A stretch of 11,501 nucleotides of DNA. Origin: Microcystis sp. T1-4 (GTDB taxonomy: Bacteria > Cyanobacteriota > Cyanobacteriia > Cyanobacteriales > Microcystaceae). The translations under genes and the position numbers were made by a program. Shown piece after piece: positions 1 through 7,031 of this stretch. Where the stretch lies: the NCBI RefSeq assembly GCF_000297435.1, contig NZ_CAIP01000153.1:1-11501 (forward strand), given 5' to 3'. Below the pieces are notes generated by a model. It did no database searches and was not told where the DNA came from. It saw only the letters and a list, made by a program, of their open reading frames with translations. Every line of letters begins with the position of its first letter. Position 1 is the stretch's first letter.

Positions 1-77
1 CAATTATCGGTGAATTTTAGATGATGACAAATGGATCAGCAGCTGCCTGTAAGCATCCCACCGAAAAGCTAATGCGC

Positions 78-107
78 GGGGGGTTTGGGGGGTAGAACCC
101 CCCAAAA
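78..107. repeat. G-tract/C-tract palindrome
   Basis: Two runs of six G (78-83 and 87-92), separated by TTT, are followed by TAGAA and a run of six C (98-103). TTT plus G6 (84-92) pairs with C6 plus AAA (98-106), giving a perfect 9-bp stem with a 5-nt loop. The C run could instead pair with the first G run. No T-tract follows on either strand, so it does not look like a standard terminator even though it lies about 100 bp past the stop of the CobW-type gene. It may be part of a dispersed cyanobacterial repeat. The rest of 1-201 shows no convincing gene. Confidence 0.5.
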
Positions 108-201
108 GCTTGGATTGAGGGAAAAAATCGAAAGTAACGCCCGACTTTAGCAGAGAGTTTCCCCTTAAAAATCCCAACTTAGTAGATTTACAAAGCGGGG
201 T

Positions 202-1308
202 TTATTTCCCAAATCCTTTACCGCGATTGACAGCAGGTAAACAGAGACAACTATTAATTTGCTCTTTGATAGTTTCATGATCGAGATTTTGACCGATAAG
301 AACTAGCTGATTTTTCGGAGTACCTTTCCATTCGTCATCTTCGAGAGTGAAACGTTTACCACTAAGGTGGAAAATATGACGTTTAGGACTTTCATCAAAC
401 CAGAGAATACCCTTAGCGCGGAAAACGCTTTCCGGTAACTGATTATCGAGGAAATATTGGAACTTCCGAATCGAAAAAGGTTGGTCACTAGCAAAGGAAA
501 TAGAAGTAAATCCATCCACCTCTAAATGATTGGAATGGTCGTGATGATCATGATCGTGATCGTGGTGGTGATCGTGGTGGTGATCATGATCGCAATGGTC
601 ATGATCGTGATCGTGGTGGTGATCGTGGTCGTGGTGTTCTTCTTCTGTGTCGAAATATTTATCCGATTCAAATAGTCCGACGCTGAGAATTAAGGGTAAA
701 GGGACTTGACTTTTGCTAGTACGAAGAATTCTCGCTCCTTCCTTCATGTCCCGGATTCTTATTTCTAAAGAATCCACATCCGCTTCATCCACTAGATCGG
801 TTTTATTGAGAACAATAATATCACCGTAGGTGATTTGACTTAAGGCCGCTTGCGAGTTGAATAAATCGAGACTAAAATTGGCACAATCCACCATAGTGAC
901 AATGGAATCTAAACGGGTCATTTCCCGTAATTCTGTACCTAAAAAGGTTAAAGCTACCGGTAAAGGATCGGCTAATCCCGTGGTTTCTACAACTAAATAA
1001 TCGATTTTTTCGGGACGTTCGAGAACTTTATAAACTGCTTGAATTAAATCCTCGTTGATCGTGCAGCAAATACAGCCATTATTTAATTCTACCATGCTGT
1101 CATCACTGCTGATAATCAGTTCGTTATCGATACCGATTTCACCGAATTCATTGACAAGAACAGCAGTTTTAATTCCCTGTTGATTACTGAGAATATGATT
1201 GAGGAGGGTAGTCTTACCACTACCAAGAAAACCAGTAATAATTGTTACTGGTAGCCCTTTTTTTGGCACTGACATCGTGTTAATAGTTTGTGATTCGACG
1301 GTTTGCAT
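202..1308 (-). CDS. COG0523/CobW-family GTP-binding metal chaperone with His-rich loop
   Basis: A 368-aa cytoplasmic G3E-type P-loop GTPase of the CobW/CobP47K/COG0523 family, whose members use GTP hydrolysis to deliver metals (zinc, cobalt, nickel or iron) to client proteins. Visible motifs are Walker A GFLGSGKTT at residues 26-34, the metal-binding C-x-C-C motif (CICC) at 79-82, the Walker B region ETTGLADP at 108-115 and the guanine-specificity motif NKTD at 168-171. Residues 225-261 form a loop with 22 His, 12 Asp and one Cys, typical of zinc or nickel storage. A CobW C-terminal domain follows (about 265-355). The ATG at 1308 is only a short stretch before the P-loop; Met12 is an alternative start. 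A membrane-protein gene lies 102 bp upstream on the same strand. The family is clear; the metal and the client are unknown. Confidence 0.93.
   Translation of the reverse strand: MQTVESQTINTMSVPKKGLPVTIITGFLGSGKTTLLNHILSNQQGIKTAVLVNEFGEIGIDNELIISSDDSMVELNNGCICCTINEDLIQAVYKVLERPEKIDYLVVETTGLADPLPVALTFLGTELREMTRLDSIVTMVDCANFSLDLFNSQAALSQITYGDIIVLNKTDLVDEADVDSLEIRIRDMKEGARILRTSKSQVPLPLILSVGLFESDKYFDTEEEHHDHDHHHDHDHDHCDHDHHHDHHHDHDHDHHDHSNHLEVDGFTSISFASDQPFSIRKFQYFLDNQLPESVFRAKGILWFDESPKRHIFHLSGKRFTLEDDEWKGTPKNQLVLIGQNLDHETIKEQINSCLCLPAVNRGKGFGK
526..636 (-). repeat. Low-complexity His/Asp-coding repeat inside the CobW-type gene
   Basis: This segment encodes residues 225-261 as HD, HHD and HHHD units. 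An exact 31-nt direct repeat lies at 548-578 and 599-629. The offset is 51 nt (17 codons), so the reading frame is kept. The pattern suggests in-frame duplication or slippage that lengthens or shortens the metal-binding loop. Confidence 0.85.
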
Positions 1309-1410
1309 AATGATTTGGGGGTGAGTATTCTGTCACTAAAAAGCGATTCTTCGGGATGAGATAGCTAGTTTTTCTCGATCAAACAGTCTCCACTCGATCG
1401 CCGACTATTT

Positions 1411-1848
1411 TTATTGTAGATATTTTTGGACCACATCCCATCCTGTTAGGGTAACAAAAAGAAAACCCAGAAACAATAAAAGATTAGTGCCGATGTGGAG
1501 AGACCGCGCTAGAGGTGGACGAGTTGTAATGTTCAGGCCGCTAATTGCCGAAACAAAAACCAGAAAAACCACCGATAAACCCGCTATCAGGTGGGAAGAG
1601 TGGCCTAAACTGCCATAATGACCGATTGTTCCCACTAATCCGATTCCCAGCAGAATTAAGACCAAAGCAACCATGATCAGGCCGCTGAGGAGATGAAAGG
1701 GTCTTAACCATTTTGGTCGAGATTGGCCCGCAAGTCGTCGATAACCCATGTTTACCCCCGAAACTGCCAGTAAAAAATAGGCAAAGAGGGCAAATCCCAT
1801 CGACCAAGCGGCAATTTTCCATAACCAGAGAAAGGAGGGGAGATTCAT
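1411..1848 (-). CDS. DUF4079-like four-helix membrane protein
   Basis: A small integral membrane protein of 145 aa when started at the ATG at 1848. An upstream in-frame start at 1914 would add 22 residues, but they are polar and would overlap the divergent gene's leader, so it is disfavoured. Four hydrophobic helices are seen at about 13-31, 53-73, 86-106 and 117-136. A basic loop lies between helices 1 and 2 (YRRLAG, then RPKWLRP). Histidines at 52, 86 and 118 sit at the starts of helices, with H77 and H83 nearby, an arrangement resembling b561-type haem-binding membrane proteins. The family call (DUF4079, mostly cyanobacterial, function unknown) rests on recognition of overall pattern. It lies head-to-head with the aminopeptidase gene (88 bp apart) and upstream of the CobW-type gene on the same strand, with which it might be cotranscribed. 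Confidence 0.75.
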   Translation of the reverse strand: MNLPSFLWLWKIAAWSMGFALFAYFLLAVSGVNMGYRRLAGQSRPKWLRPFHLLSGLIMVALVLILLGIGLVGTIGHYGSLGHSSHLIAGLSVVFLVFVSAISGLNITTRPPLARSLHIGTNLLLFLGFLFVTLTGWDVVQKYLQ

Positions 1849-1852
1849 AGGG

Positions 1853-1867
1853 GTGGGATTATTATCA
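1853..1867. promoter_or_regulatory. Possible Zur-box half-site in a divergent intergenic region
   Basis: Bases 1861-1867 read ATTATCA, one complete half of the cyanobacterial zinc-uptake-regulator palindrome TGATAATnATTATCA. The other half (1853-1859) matches poorly. It sits 5-19 bp upstream of the DUF4079-like start, between divergent genes. With half a palindrome in A+T-rich DNA, chance is a real possibility. Confidence 0.15.
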
Positions 1868-1936
1868 GCAAGGAAAGGGACGACCGATCGTGTTAATTTA
1901 AGTTTACCGGACAAAAATCAGCAAGTTAGGGCTAAT

Positions 1937-4489
1937 ATGTCTCATCTCACCATCGACACGGAAAATCATCAGCGTCAACCCTTTGAATTACCGGGGGCTA
2001 AACCCCATTATAACCCCGATCGACCCGGACAAGTTAATCATATTTTTCTCGATTTAATTATTGATATTCCCGGACAAAGTTTTCAGGGCAGCTGTCAGAT
2101 TACCCTCACCCCCATTCGTCAGGGAATTAGCAGTTTAACTCTGGATGCGGTGGATCTAAATATTAATTCTGTGTTCATTGAAGGTATCAGTCAACCCTTT
2201 GACTATGATCGTTCTCTCCTGACTATTCATCTGCTACAACCCACCAGTGATAAACCGATTATCCTGACGATTAACTATCAGGTTAAGCAACCACAACGGG
2301 GATTATATTTTATCGGACCCGACGAATACTATCCCGATAAACCGATTCAAGTTTGGACCCAGGGAGAAGATGAAGATTCTCGCTTTTGGTTTCCCTGTTT
2401 TGATTACCCCGGTCAATTAGCTACCTCCGAAATTCGGGTTAAAATTCCCCAACCCTATATCGCTATTTCTAACGGGGAATTAATCTCGGTGGAACCCGTT
2501 GGTGAGGACAGAATTTATCACTGGTCACAAAAGCAAATTCATCCCACCTATTTAATGACTCTTGCGGTGGGAGATTTTGCTGAATTATGCGACTCATGGA
2601 ATGGTGTTCCTGTCACTTATTATGTGGAAAAAGGACGGGAAGAAGAGGGCCAAAGAAGTATGGGTAAAACTCCCCGCATGATCGAGTTTTTTAGCCAAAA
2701 GTTTGGTTATCCCTATCCCTATCCCAAATACGCGCAAGTTTGTGTAGATGATTTTATTTTTGGTGGGATGGAAAATACCTCCACCACAATTTTAACCGAT
2801 CGCTGTTTAATTGATCAAAGAGCCAGCATTGATCATACTTGGACAGAAAGCTTAGTTGCCCATGAATTAGCTCATCAATGGTTCGGTGATTTAGTGGTGA
2901 TTAAACACTGGTCTCATGCTTGGATTAAAGAGGGAATGGCCTCCTATTCTGAGGTTTTATGGACAGAATCGGAATACGGAAAAGCAGCTGCTAGTTATTA
3001 TTTATTAGGGGAAGCAAGAAGTTATTTAGAAGAAGATACTTCCCGCTATCGTCGTCCGATTGTTACTCATGTTTATCGAGAAGCGATCGAACTTTATGAT
3101 CGTCATCTCTACGAAAAAGGTGCTTGTGTTTATCACATGATCCGCTCTATTTTAGGGGAAGATTTATTCGGAAAAGCGATTCAGACTTTTGTGCGAGATA
3201 ATGCCCATAAAACCGTGGAAACTGTGGACTTATTACGGGCGATCGAAAAAGCGACCGGGTACAATTTATTATTCCTCTTTGATCAGTACGTTTATCGCGG
3301 TGGTCATCCCGATTATAAGGTGGCCTACAGTTGGGACAATCAGAATAATTTAGCCCAATTAACTGTCACCCAAACCCAGGACGAAAAGGAACTATTCGAC
3401 TTGAAAATTCCCGTCGCTTTTGCCTATCTCAACTCTGAGGATATTACCTACAATCTGCGGATTCACCAAAAAGAACAAAGTTTCTATTTTCCCCTAGCAC
3501 AAAAGCCCGATTTTGTCAAGTTTGATCGGGGTAATAATTTCCTCAAAACCGTCACTCTTGAGTATCCCATCGGTGAATTAAAAGCGCAATTACAACAGGA
3601 TACCGATCCAATTTCCCGTATCTATGCAGCCATAGCCATTGCTAAAAAAGGCGGTTTAGAAGCGATCGAAGCTTTAGGGACATCCCTAGAAAATGAGCCT
3701 TTTTGGGGGGTGCGTGTGGAGGTGGCCAAACAGTTAGCAACTCTTGGTTTAGATCAGGCGGTTACTGCTTTAATTAAAGGTTTAAACGACGAAAAAGCAC
3801 AAGTCCGTCGGGCAATTGTCGAGGGATTAAGTGAAATTAAAACCTTAGATAGTTATAACGCGCTTAAATCCCTACTAGAAGCCGGAGATGCTAGTTATTA
3901 TGTGGAAGCGGCCGCGGCGCGAGGATTAGGCTCCATGGCCGTGGGACAATTGCAAAATAAAGAAGGGGAAATTATTGACCTGCTCAATCATGTTTTACAG
4001 TTAAGAAAGGGGTGGAATGAGGTAGTAAGAGCGGGCGCGATTGGCGGTTTAAGCCAGTTAAAAACCTCGCCGGCGGCTTTGGAGTCAATTTTGACCTACA
4101 CGGCTTTAGGCACGCCTCAACCCCTGAGATTAGGAGCTATCCGCGCCCTGGGAGCGATTTCTTCGGGACAAAGCACGGATAAATTAACCGTAATTTTGGA
4201 ACGTTTAGAAACCATTGCCAAGGAAACTTTTTTCTTGACGCAGGTGGCAGTGTGTAACGCTTTAGGACAGATAGAAAATGCCAAAGCTATCGCTATTTTA
4301 CAAGCTTTGAGCGATCGAACTCCCGATGGTCGCGTGCGTCGTGTAGCGGAGGAAGCAGTACAAAAAGTCCAGAAAAAATTAGGTTCCGACAAAGCAATTC
4401 AGGAAATTCGCGAGGAATTAGAAAAAATGAAACAGGAAAATCAGGAACTGAAAAGTCGTTTGACCAAATTAGAGGCAAAAAATAGTTAG
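1937..4489 (+). CDS. M1-family zinc aminopeptidase with C-terminal HEAT repeats
   Basis: An 850-aa cytosolic metallopeptidase removing N-terminal residues from peptides. No signal peptide is visible. The N-terminal beta domain covers about residues 20-210. The substrate-binding motif is GGMEN (276-280), a variant of GAMEN. The zinc site is HELAH (309-313; ligands H309 and H313, catalytic E310) with the third ligand E332, the expected HExxH-18-E spacing. Y392 in YEKGA matches the transition-state Tyr of PepN-type enzymes. From about 558 to 800 the sequence is a run of HEAT-like helical repeats in place of the usual ERAP1-type C-terminus, followed by a charged coiled coil (about 818-850). The ATG at 1937 is preferred, with a weak AGGG five bases upstream; an in-frame GTG at 1853 would add 28 unconserved-looking residues and overlap the divergent promoter region. 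Confidence 0.93.
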   Translation: MSHLTIDTENHQRQPFELPGAKPHYNPDRPGQVNHIFLDLIIDIPGQSFQGSCQITLTPIRQGISSLTLDAVDLNINSVFIEGISQPFDYDRSLLTIHLLQPTSDKPIILTINYQVKQPQRGLYFIGPDEYYPDKPIQVWTQGEDEDSRFWFPCFDYPGQLATSEIRVKIPQPYIAISNGELISVEPVGEDRIYHWSQKQIHPTYLMTLAVGDFAELCDSWNGVPVTYYVEKGREEEGQRSMGKTPRMIEFFSQKFGYPYPYPKYAQVCVDDFIFGGMENTSTTILTDRCLIDQRASIDHTWTESLVAHELAHQWFGDLVVIKHWSHAWIKEGMASYSEVLWTESEYGKAAASYYLLGEARSYLEEDTSRYRRPIVTHVYREAIELYDRHLYEKGACVYHMIRSILGEDLFGKAIQTFVRDNAHKTVETVDLLRAIEKATGYNLLFLFDQYVYRGGHPDYKVAYSWDNQNNLAQLTVTQTQDEKELFDLKIPVAFAYLNSEDITYNLRIHQKEQSFYFPLAQKPDFVKFDRGNNFLKTVTLEYPIGELKAQLQQDTDPISRIYAAIAIAKKGGLEAIEALGTSLENEPFWGVRVEVAKQLATLGLDQAVTALIKGLNDEKAQVRRAIVEGLSEIKTLDSYNALKSLLEAGDASYYVEAAAARGLGSMAVGQLQNKEGEIIDLLNHVLQLRKGWNEVVRAGAIGGLSQLKTSPAALESILTYTALGTPQPLRLGAIRALGAISSGQSTDKLTVILERLETIAKETFFLTQVAVCNALGQIENAKAIAILQALSDRTPDGRVRRVAEEAVQKVQKKLGSDKAIQEIREELEKMKQENQELKSRLTKLEAKNS

Positions 4490-4506
4490 TTAACCTGAGT
4501 TATCAT

Positions 4507-4536
4507 TTATCAGTCAATATCAATACTTATCAGTCA
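4507..4536. repeat. TTATCAGTCA direct repeat
   Basis: TTATCAGTCA occurs at 4507-4516 and again at 4527-4536, with a related TTATCA at 4500-4505. This resembles the degenerate TTATCAG-type short repeats scattered between genes in some cyanobacteria. Only two full copies are present. Confidence 0.4.
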
Positions 4537-4543
4537 GTGGAAC

Positions 4544-4578
4544 AGAAAGCGGGTTTTTGGTTAAGAAACCCGCTTTCT
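4544..4578 (+). terminator. Strong hairpin after the aminopeptidase gene, terminator-like
   Basis: AGAAAGCGGGTTT (4544-4556) and AAACCCGCTTTCT (4566-4578) form a perfect 13-bp stem with a 9-nt loop, 55 bp past the aminopeptidase stop. The position suits a transcript end or 3' stabiliser. No T-run follows on the plus strand, so it is not a textbook Rho-independent terminator. It also overlaps the 3' end of the ATPase remnant on the other strand. It could equally be a dispersed repeat. Confidence 0.45.
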
Positions 4579-4872
4579 CCGAGCTTGTTGAGTGAGAACA
4601 GCTAAAAATTCCGGGGAGTCTAATCGTTGAGAAATTTGTTCATCCTGGTTCTTAATTCTTTAAATTTTCCCCGTCTGTCCCCAGCTTTTCTTAAACCAAC
4701 AGTAAAACATTCAGAGAGGAAAACAAAGACATCAAATATGGTAGATTTTCCGCTCCCATTAGGACAGAGAAAAACGGTTATAAGGAGTAATGCTTTTTAA
4801 TTCTAAGTCCTGTAAAGCTCGGTAATTTTGCAGGCGCAGATTTTCGATTCAAGGTATAGAGTTTTTAGACAT
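4561..4872 (-). pseudogene. Decayed AAA-family ATPase gene (N-terminal P-loop remnant)
   Basis: Reading the minus strand from the ATG at 4872, the eighth codon is already a stop (TGA, 4851-4849). The same frame continues with [20 protein letters not shown], a typical start of SMC/RecF-like AAA ATPases. A shift near 4780-4785 then leads to a frame encoding [18 protein letters not shown], a P-loop (4766-4740) whose first Gly is replaced by Cys, followed by [13 protein letters not shown] and [10 protein letters not shown] second shift near 4645-4650 leads to [20 protein letters not shown], ending at a TAA (4563-4561) within the loop of the hairpin. Intact relatives are several hundred residues, so about 100 codons imply a large internal deletion or fusion as well. 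The P-loop identity is clear; the precise family and former role (for example a defence ATPase) are not known. Confidence 0.82.
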
Positions 4873-4874
4873 TG

Positions 4875-4958
4875 ATTGTTGCTCTCTGCTACTTTTAGCT
4901 CGTCTTGTCCCAGATTAGCTGTTAATTTTGCCGCTTCCCCGAAAAAACCAGTCAATTT
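4875..4958 (-). other. Coding-like fragment, 28 codons, unidentified
   Basis: Directly upstream of the ATPase remnant, in another frame, the minus strand encodes a protein-like stretch beginning KLTGFFGEAAKLTANLGQDE and ending LKVAESNN. A stop codon (4961-4959) precedes it and there is no start codon. Its composition looks like real protein rather than random translation, so it may be the tail of a lost upstream gene or an earlier 5' part of the same decayed locus. I do not recognise the family. Confidence 0.35.
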
Positions 4959-4988
4959 TTAGTAATCTCTACTTATAATACCAAATCC

Positions 4989-5012
4989 AATGGGTGATCA
5001 GATACACCCATT
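4989..5012 (-). terminator. Hairpin downstream of cysA, possible operon terminator
   Basis: AATGGGTG (4989-4996) and CACCCATT (5005-5012) form an 8-bp stem with an 8-nt loop, 70-93 bp past the cysA stop in the direction of transcription. The minus-strand bases that follow are GGATTTGG, not a T-tract, so termination here is only suggested by position. Confidence 0.3.
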
Positions 5013-5081
5013 TCTCTTGCCTGAGTTTCCCCATCATCTGCTTTGTCCAGATCAGAATCAGCCTTGACTTGGCTTTAAGGT

Positions 5082-6128
5082 TTATTTTATAATTGAGTAA
5101 TCGATAACTTTCTCACTTTTATTGTCAAAATCAGTGAGTAAGGTCGCTTTTCTCGGTTTTAAATGTACCGTTTGTTCTAGTTGTAACTGTAATTGCTTGT
5201 ATTCCTCACGATTGAGATAAGCCACCACCATTTGCCCATCGGCTAACATTAATTCTACTTGTATTTCCCAGCCTAAATGAATAACTCTTTTTACCACTGC
5301 CCAACTATTCAAACCATCTTGATTGGGCATAATTTCGATGTCGTGGGGACGGATAAAAACGGTGGAATTATCCCGCGGATGATGTCCATTTCCTAATCCT
5401 GCTAAACTGGGTAAGATATTCACTTCCCCAATAAACTGCATCACAAAAGCTGTGGCCGGATGATCGTAAATTTCGGCGGGAGAACCCACCTGTTCAATTT
5501 TACCATGATTCATCACGACAATCGTATCGGCTACTTCCATTGCTTCCTCTTGATCGTGGGTAACAAAAACACTGGTAACGTGAACTTCTTTATGTAAATT
5601 TCTCAGCCATACCCTTAATTCTTTTCTGACTTTTGCATCTAAAGCTCCAAAGGGTTCATCTAATAATAATACATTCGGTTGAATGGCTAAAGCGCGGGCT
5701 AAAGCTACTCTTTGCCGTTGTCCTCCCGATAATTGGGCGGGATAGCGATCGCCTAATCCTTGTAATTGAATTAATTCTAATAATTCCTCAACTTTTTTCT
5801 TAATTACTGGCGATTTTTGCTGGCGAATTTCTAGACCAAAAGCAATATTTTGACGGACAGTTAAATGTTTAAATAGGGCATAATGTTGGAAAACAAAGCC
5901 GATATTTCTCCGTCTAGGCTCCAGATGGGTCGTATCTTGTCCGTTAATGATAATTGCGCCACTGTCGGGAGTTTCCAATCCCGCAATTGAACGTAATAAG
6001 GTGGATTTTCCCGATCCCGATGGTCCGAGGAGGGCGACTAATTTTCCTTCAGGAATGGTTAAATTGATATTATCTAAAGCTTGAAAATTGCCGAAACGTT
6101 TAGAAACTTGCTGGATAGTAATACTCAT
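5082..6128 (-). CDS. cysA: Sulfate/thiosulfate ABC transporter ATP-binding protein CysA
   Basis: The 348-aa ATPase that powers sulfate import on the cytoplasmic face of the CysT-CysW channel. The nucleotide-binding domain shows Walker [10 protein letters not shown] (35-43), Q-loop Q81 in FVFQHYALF, signature LSGGQRQR (133-140), Walker B VLLLDEP (153-159) and the switch histidine H191 in VTHDQEEA. The C-terminal third (about 240-348) is a TOBE-like accessory domain starting with GEVNILP and IRPHDIEI, as in the CysA/MalK group. Length fits the family. It is the last gene of the sulfate operon, 19 bp after cysW. No clear ribosome-binding site precedes the ATG at 6128. The HIP1 octamer lies within the gene. 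Family and transporter assignment are firm because both permeases and the binding protein are adjacent. Confidence 0.96.
   Translation of the reverse strand: MSITIQQVSKRFGNFQALDNINLTIPEGKLVALLGPSGSGKSTLLRSIAGLETPDSGAIIINGQDTTHLEPRRRNIGFVFQHYALFKHLTVRQNIAFGLEIRQQKSPVIKKKVEELLELIQLQGLGDRYPAQLSGGQRQRVALARALAIQPNVLLLDEPFGALDAKVRKELRVWLRNLHKEVHVTSVFVTHDQEEAMEVADTIVVMNHGKIEQVGSPAEIYDHPATAFVMQFIGEVNILPSLAGLGNGHHPRDNSTVFIRPHDIEIMPNQDGLNSWAVVKRVIHLGWEIQVELMLADGQMVVAYLNREEYKQLQLQLEQTVHLKPRKATLLTDFDNKSEKVIDYSIIK
5745..5752. other. HIP1 octamer GCGATCGC
   Basis: The highly iterated palindrome of cyanobacterial genomes occurs once as a full octamer, inside cysA. Several partial CGATCG sites occur elsewhere in the window. 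It supports cyanobacterial origin. Confidence 0.8.
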
Positions 6129-6147
6129 ATTTTTAGGTTAATTGTAG

Positions 6148-6990
6148 TTATGTAGTGTGAATTTTGTGGGCGGTTTTACGTTCGAGAATTTCTTTAATAA
6201 TTAAAGTAACTCCGGCTAGTAAGGCGAGAATAGCCGCCGCACTAAAAGCGGCAGGAGTGAGATAATTTTTATAAGCCTGTTCTACGAAAATTGGCAGGGT
6301 GGCAGTTCTGCCTAAAATACTGCCAGAAACCACAGAAACCGCCCCAAATTCTCCCATCGCCCGGGCATTAGTTAACAGCACTCCGTACATCAATCCCCAA
6401 CGAATATTAGGTAAAGTGACGCGCCAGAAAATCTGCCAATCATTTGCCCCCAAAGTGCGCCCCGCTTCCTCTTGTTCCAAGCCAATTTCTTCTAAGACTG
6501 GGATAACTTCTCTAGCGACAAAAGGCATGGTGACAAATATAGTTGCTAATACCATTCCGGGTAAAGCAAAAAGTATTTTTATATCGAAAAATTCCAGAAA
6601 AGAACCTAACCAACCATTGCGCCCATAGAGCAGTACAATCATTAAACCCGCTACCACGGGAGAAACGGCAAAAGGTAAGTCAATTAAACTAATTAATAAA
6701 GTTTTGCCACGAAATTGATTGCGAGCAATTACCCAAGCTGCACAAAGTCCGAAAATTGTGTTTAAAGGTACAGTAATTAGGGCAATAATGACTGTTAATC
6801 TTACCGCTTCGATAAAGTCAGAAGTTCCCGCCGCTTCTAAAAAAGCTTGGAATCCATTGCGAAAAGCATAGTAAAATACTGCCGCTGCGGGAATAAATAA
6901 TAATAGTGCCAGATAGACAAGGGCGATGATAATTAGTAGGGGTTTGTAATCCCATTCTTTCGGTTTGGTTGATTTTTTTAGACTCAGCAT
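6148..6990 (-). CDS. cysW: Sulfate ABC transporter permease CysW
   Basis: A 280-aa inner-membrane permease, one half of the sulfate channel with CysT. Six hydrophobic segments are visible at about 17-42, 62-88, 98-121, 138-162, 197-222 and 246-268. The cytoplasmic EAA loop that docks onto CysA runs from residue 174 (EEAGRTLGANDWQIFW, then RVTLP). The ATG at 6990 is chosen because GGAGA lies 10 bases upstream of it. An in-frame ATG at 7011 would add seven residues, but the only GGAG there sits one base from that codon, too close. It lies between cysT and cysA. CysW rather than CysT is judged from gene order and from the AMGEFGAVSVVSG segment after the EAA loop. Confidence 0.94.
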   Translation of the reverse strand: MLSLKKSTKPKEWDYKPLLIIIALVYLALLLFIPAAAVFYYAFRNGFQAFLEAAGTSDFIEAVRLTVIIALITVPLNTIFGLCAAWVIARNQFRGKTLLISLIDLPFAVSPVVAGLMIVLLYGRNGWLGSFLEFFDIKILFALPGMVLATIFVTMPFVAREVIPVLEEIGLEQEEAGRTLGANDWQIFWRVTLPNIRWGLMYGVLLTNARAMGEFGAVSVVSGSILGRTATLPIFVEQAYKNYLTPAAFSAAAILALLAGVTLIIKEILERKTAHKIHTT

Positions 6991-7031
6991 TTTTGATCTG
7001 TCTCCAGTCATACTCCAATATTTTTTACTCT

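Larger units (their letters stand above)
4490..5081. other. 592-bp interval without an intact gene
   Basis: Between the aminopeptidase stop and the cysA stop no intact gene is seen. From left to right it holds two copies of TTATCAGTCA, a strong 13-bp hairpin, a broken AAA-type ATPase gene on the minus strand, an unidentified coding-like stretch, and an 8-bp hairpin nearer cysA. From 5013 to 5081 I see nothing specific. Confidence 0.7.

Noticed and set aside
1..201. Short plus-strand frame beginning near 21 and ending at the G-tract palindrome
   Set aside because: Only about 24 codons, with no ribosome-binding site and low-complexity Gly codons from the G-tracts; more likely repeat-derived than a gene.
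526..636. CRISPR-like spaced repeats
   Set aside because: The repeats are low-complexity codons for His and Asp inside an intact GTPase gene, with no unique spacers of uniform length.
1853..1936. In-frame GTG extension of the aminopeptidase by 28 residues
   Set aside because: The added residues do not resemble the family, they consume the whole divergent promoter region, and the ATG at 1937 directly precedes the recognisable domain.
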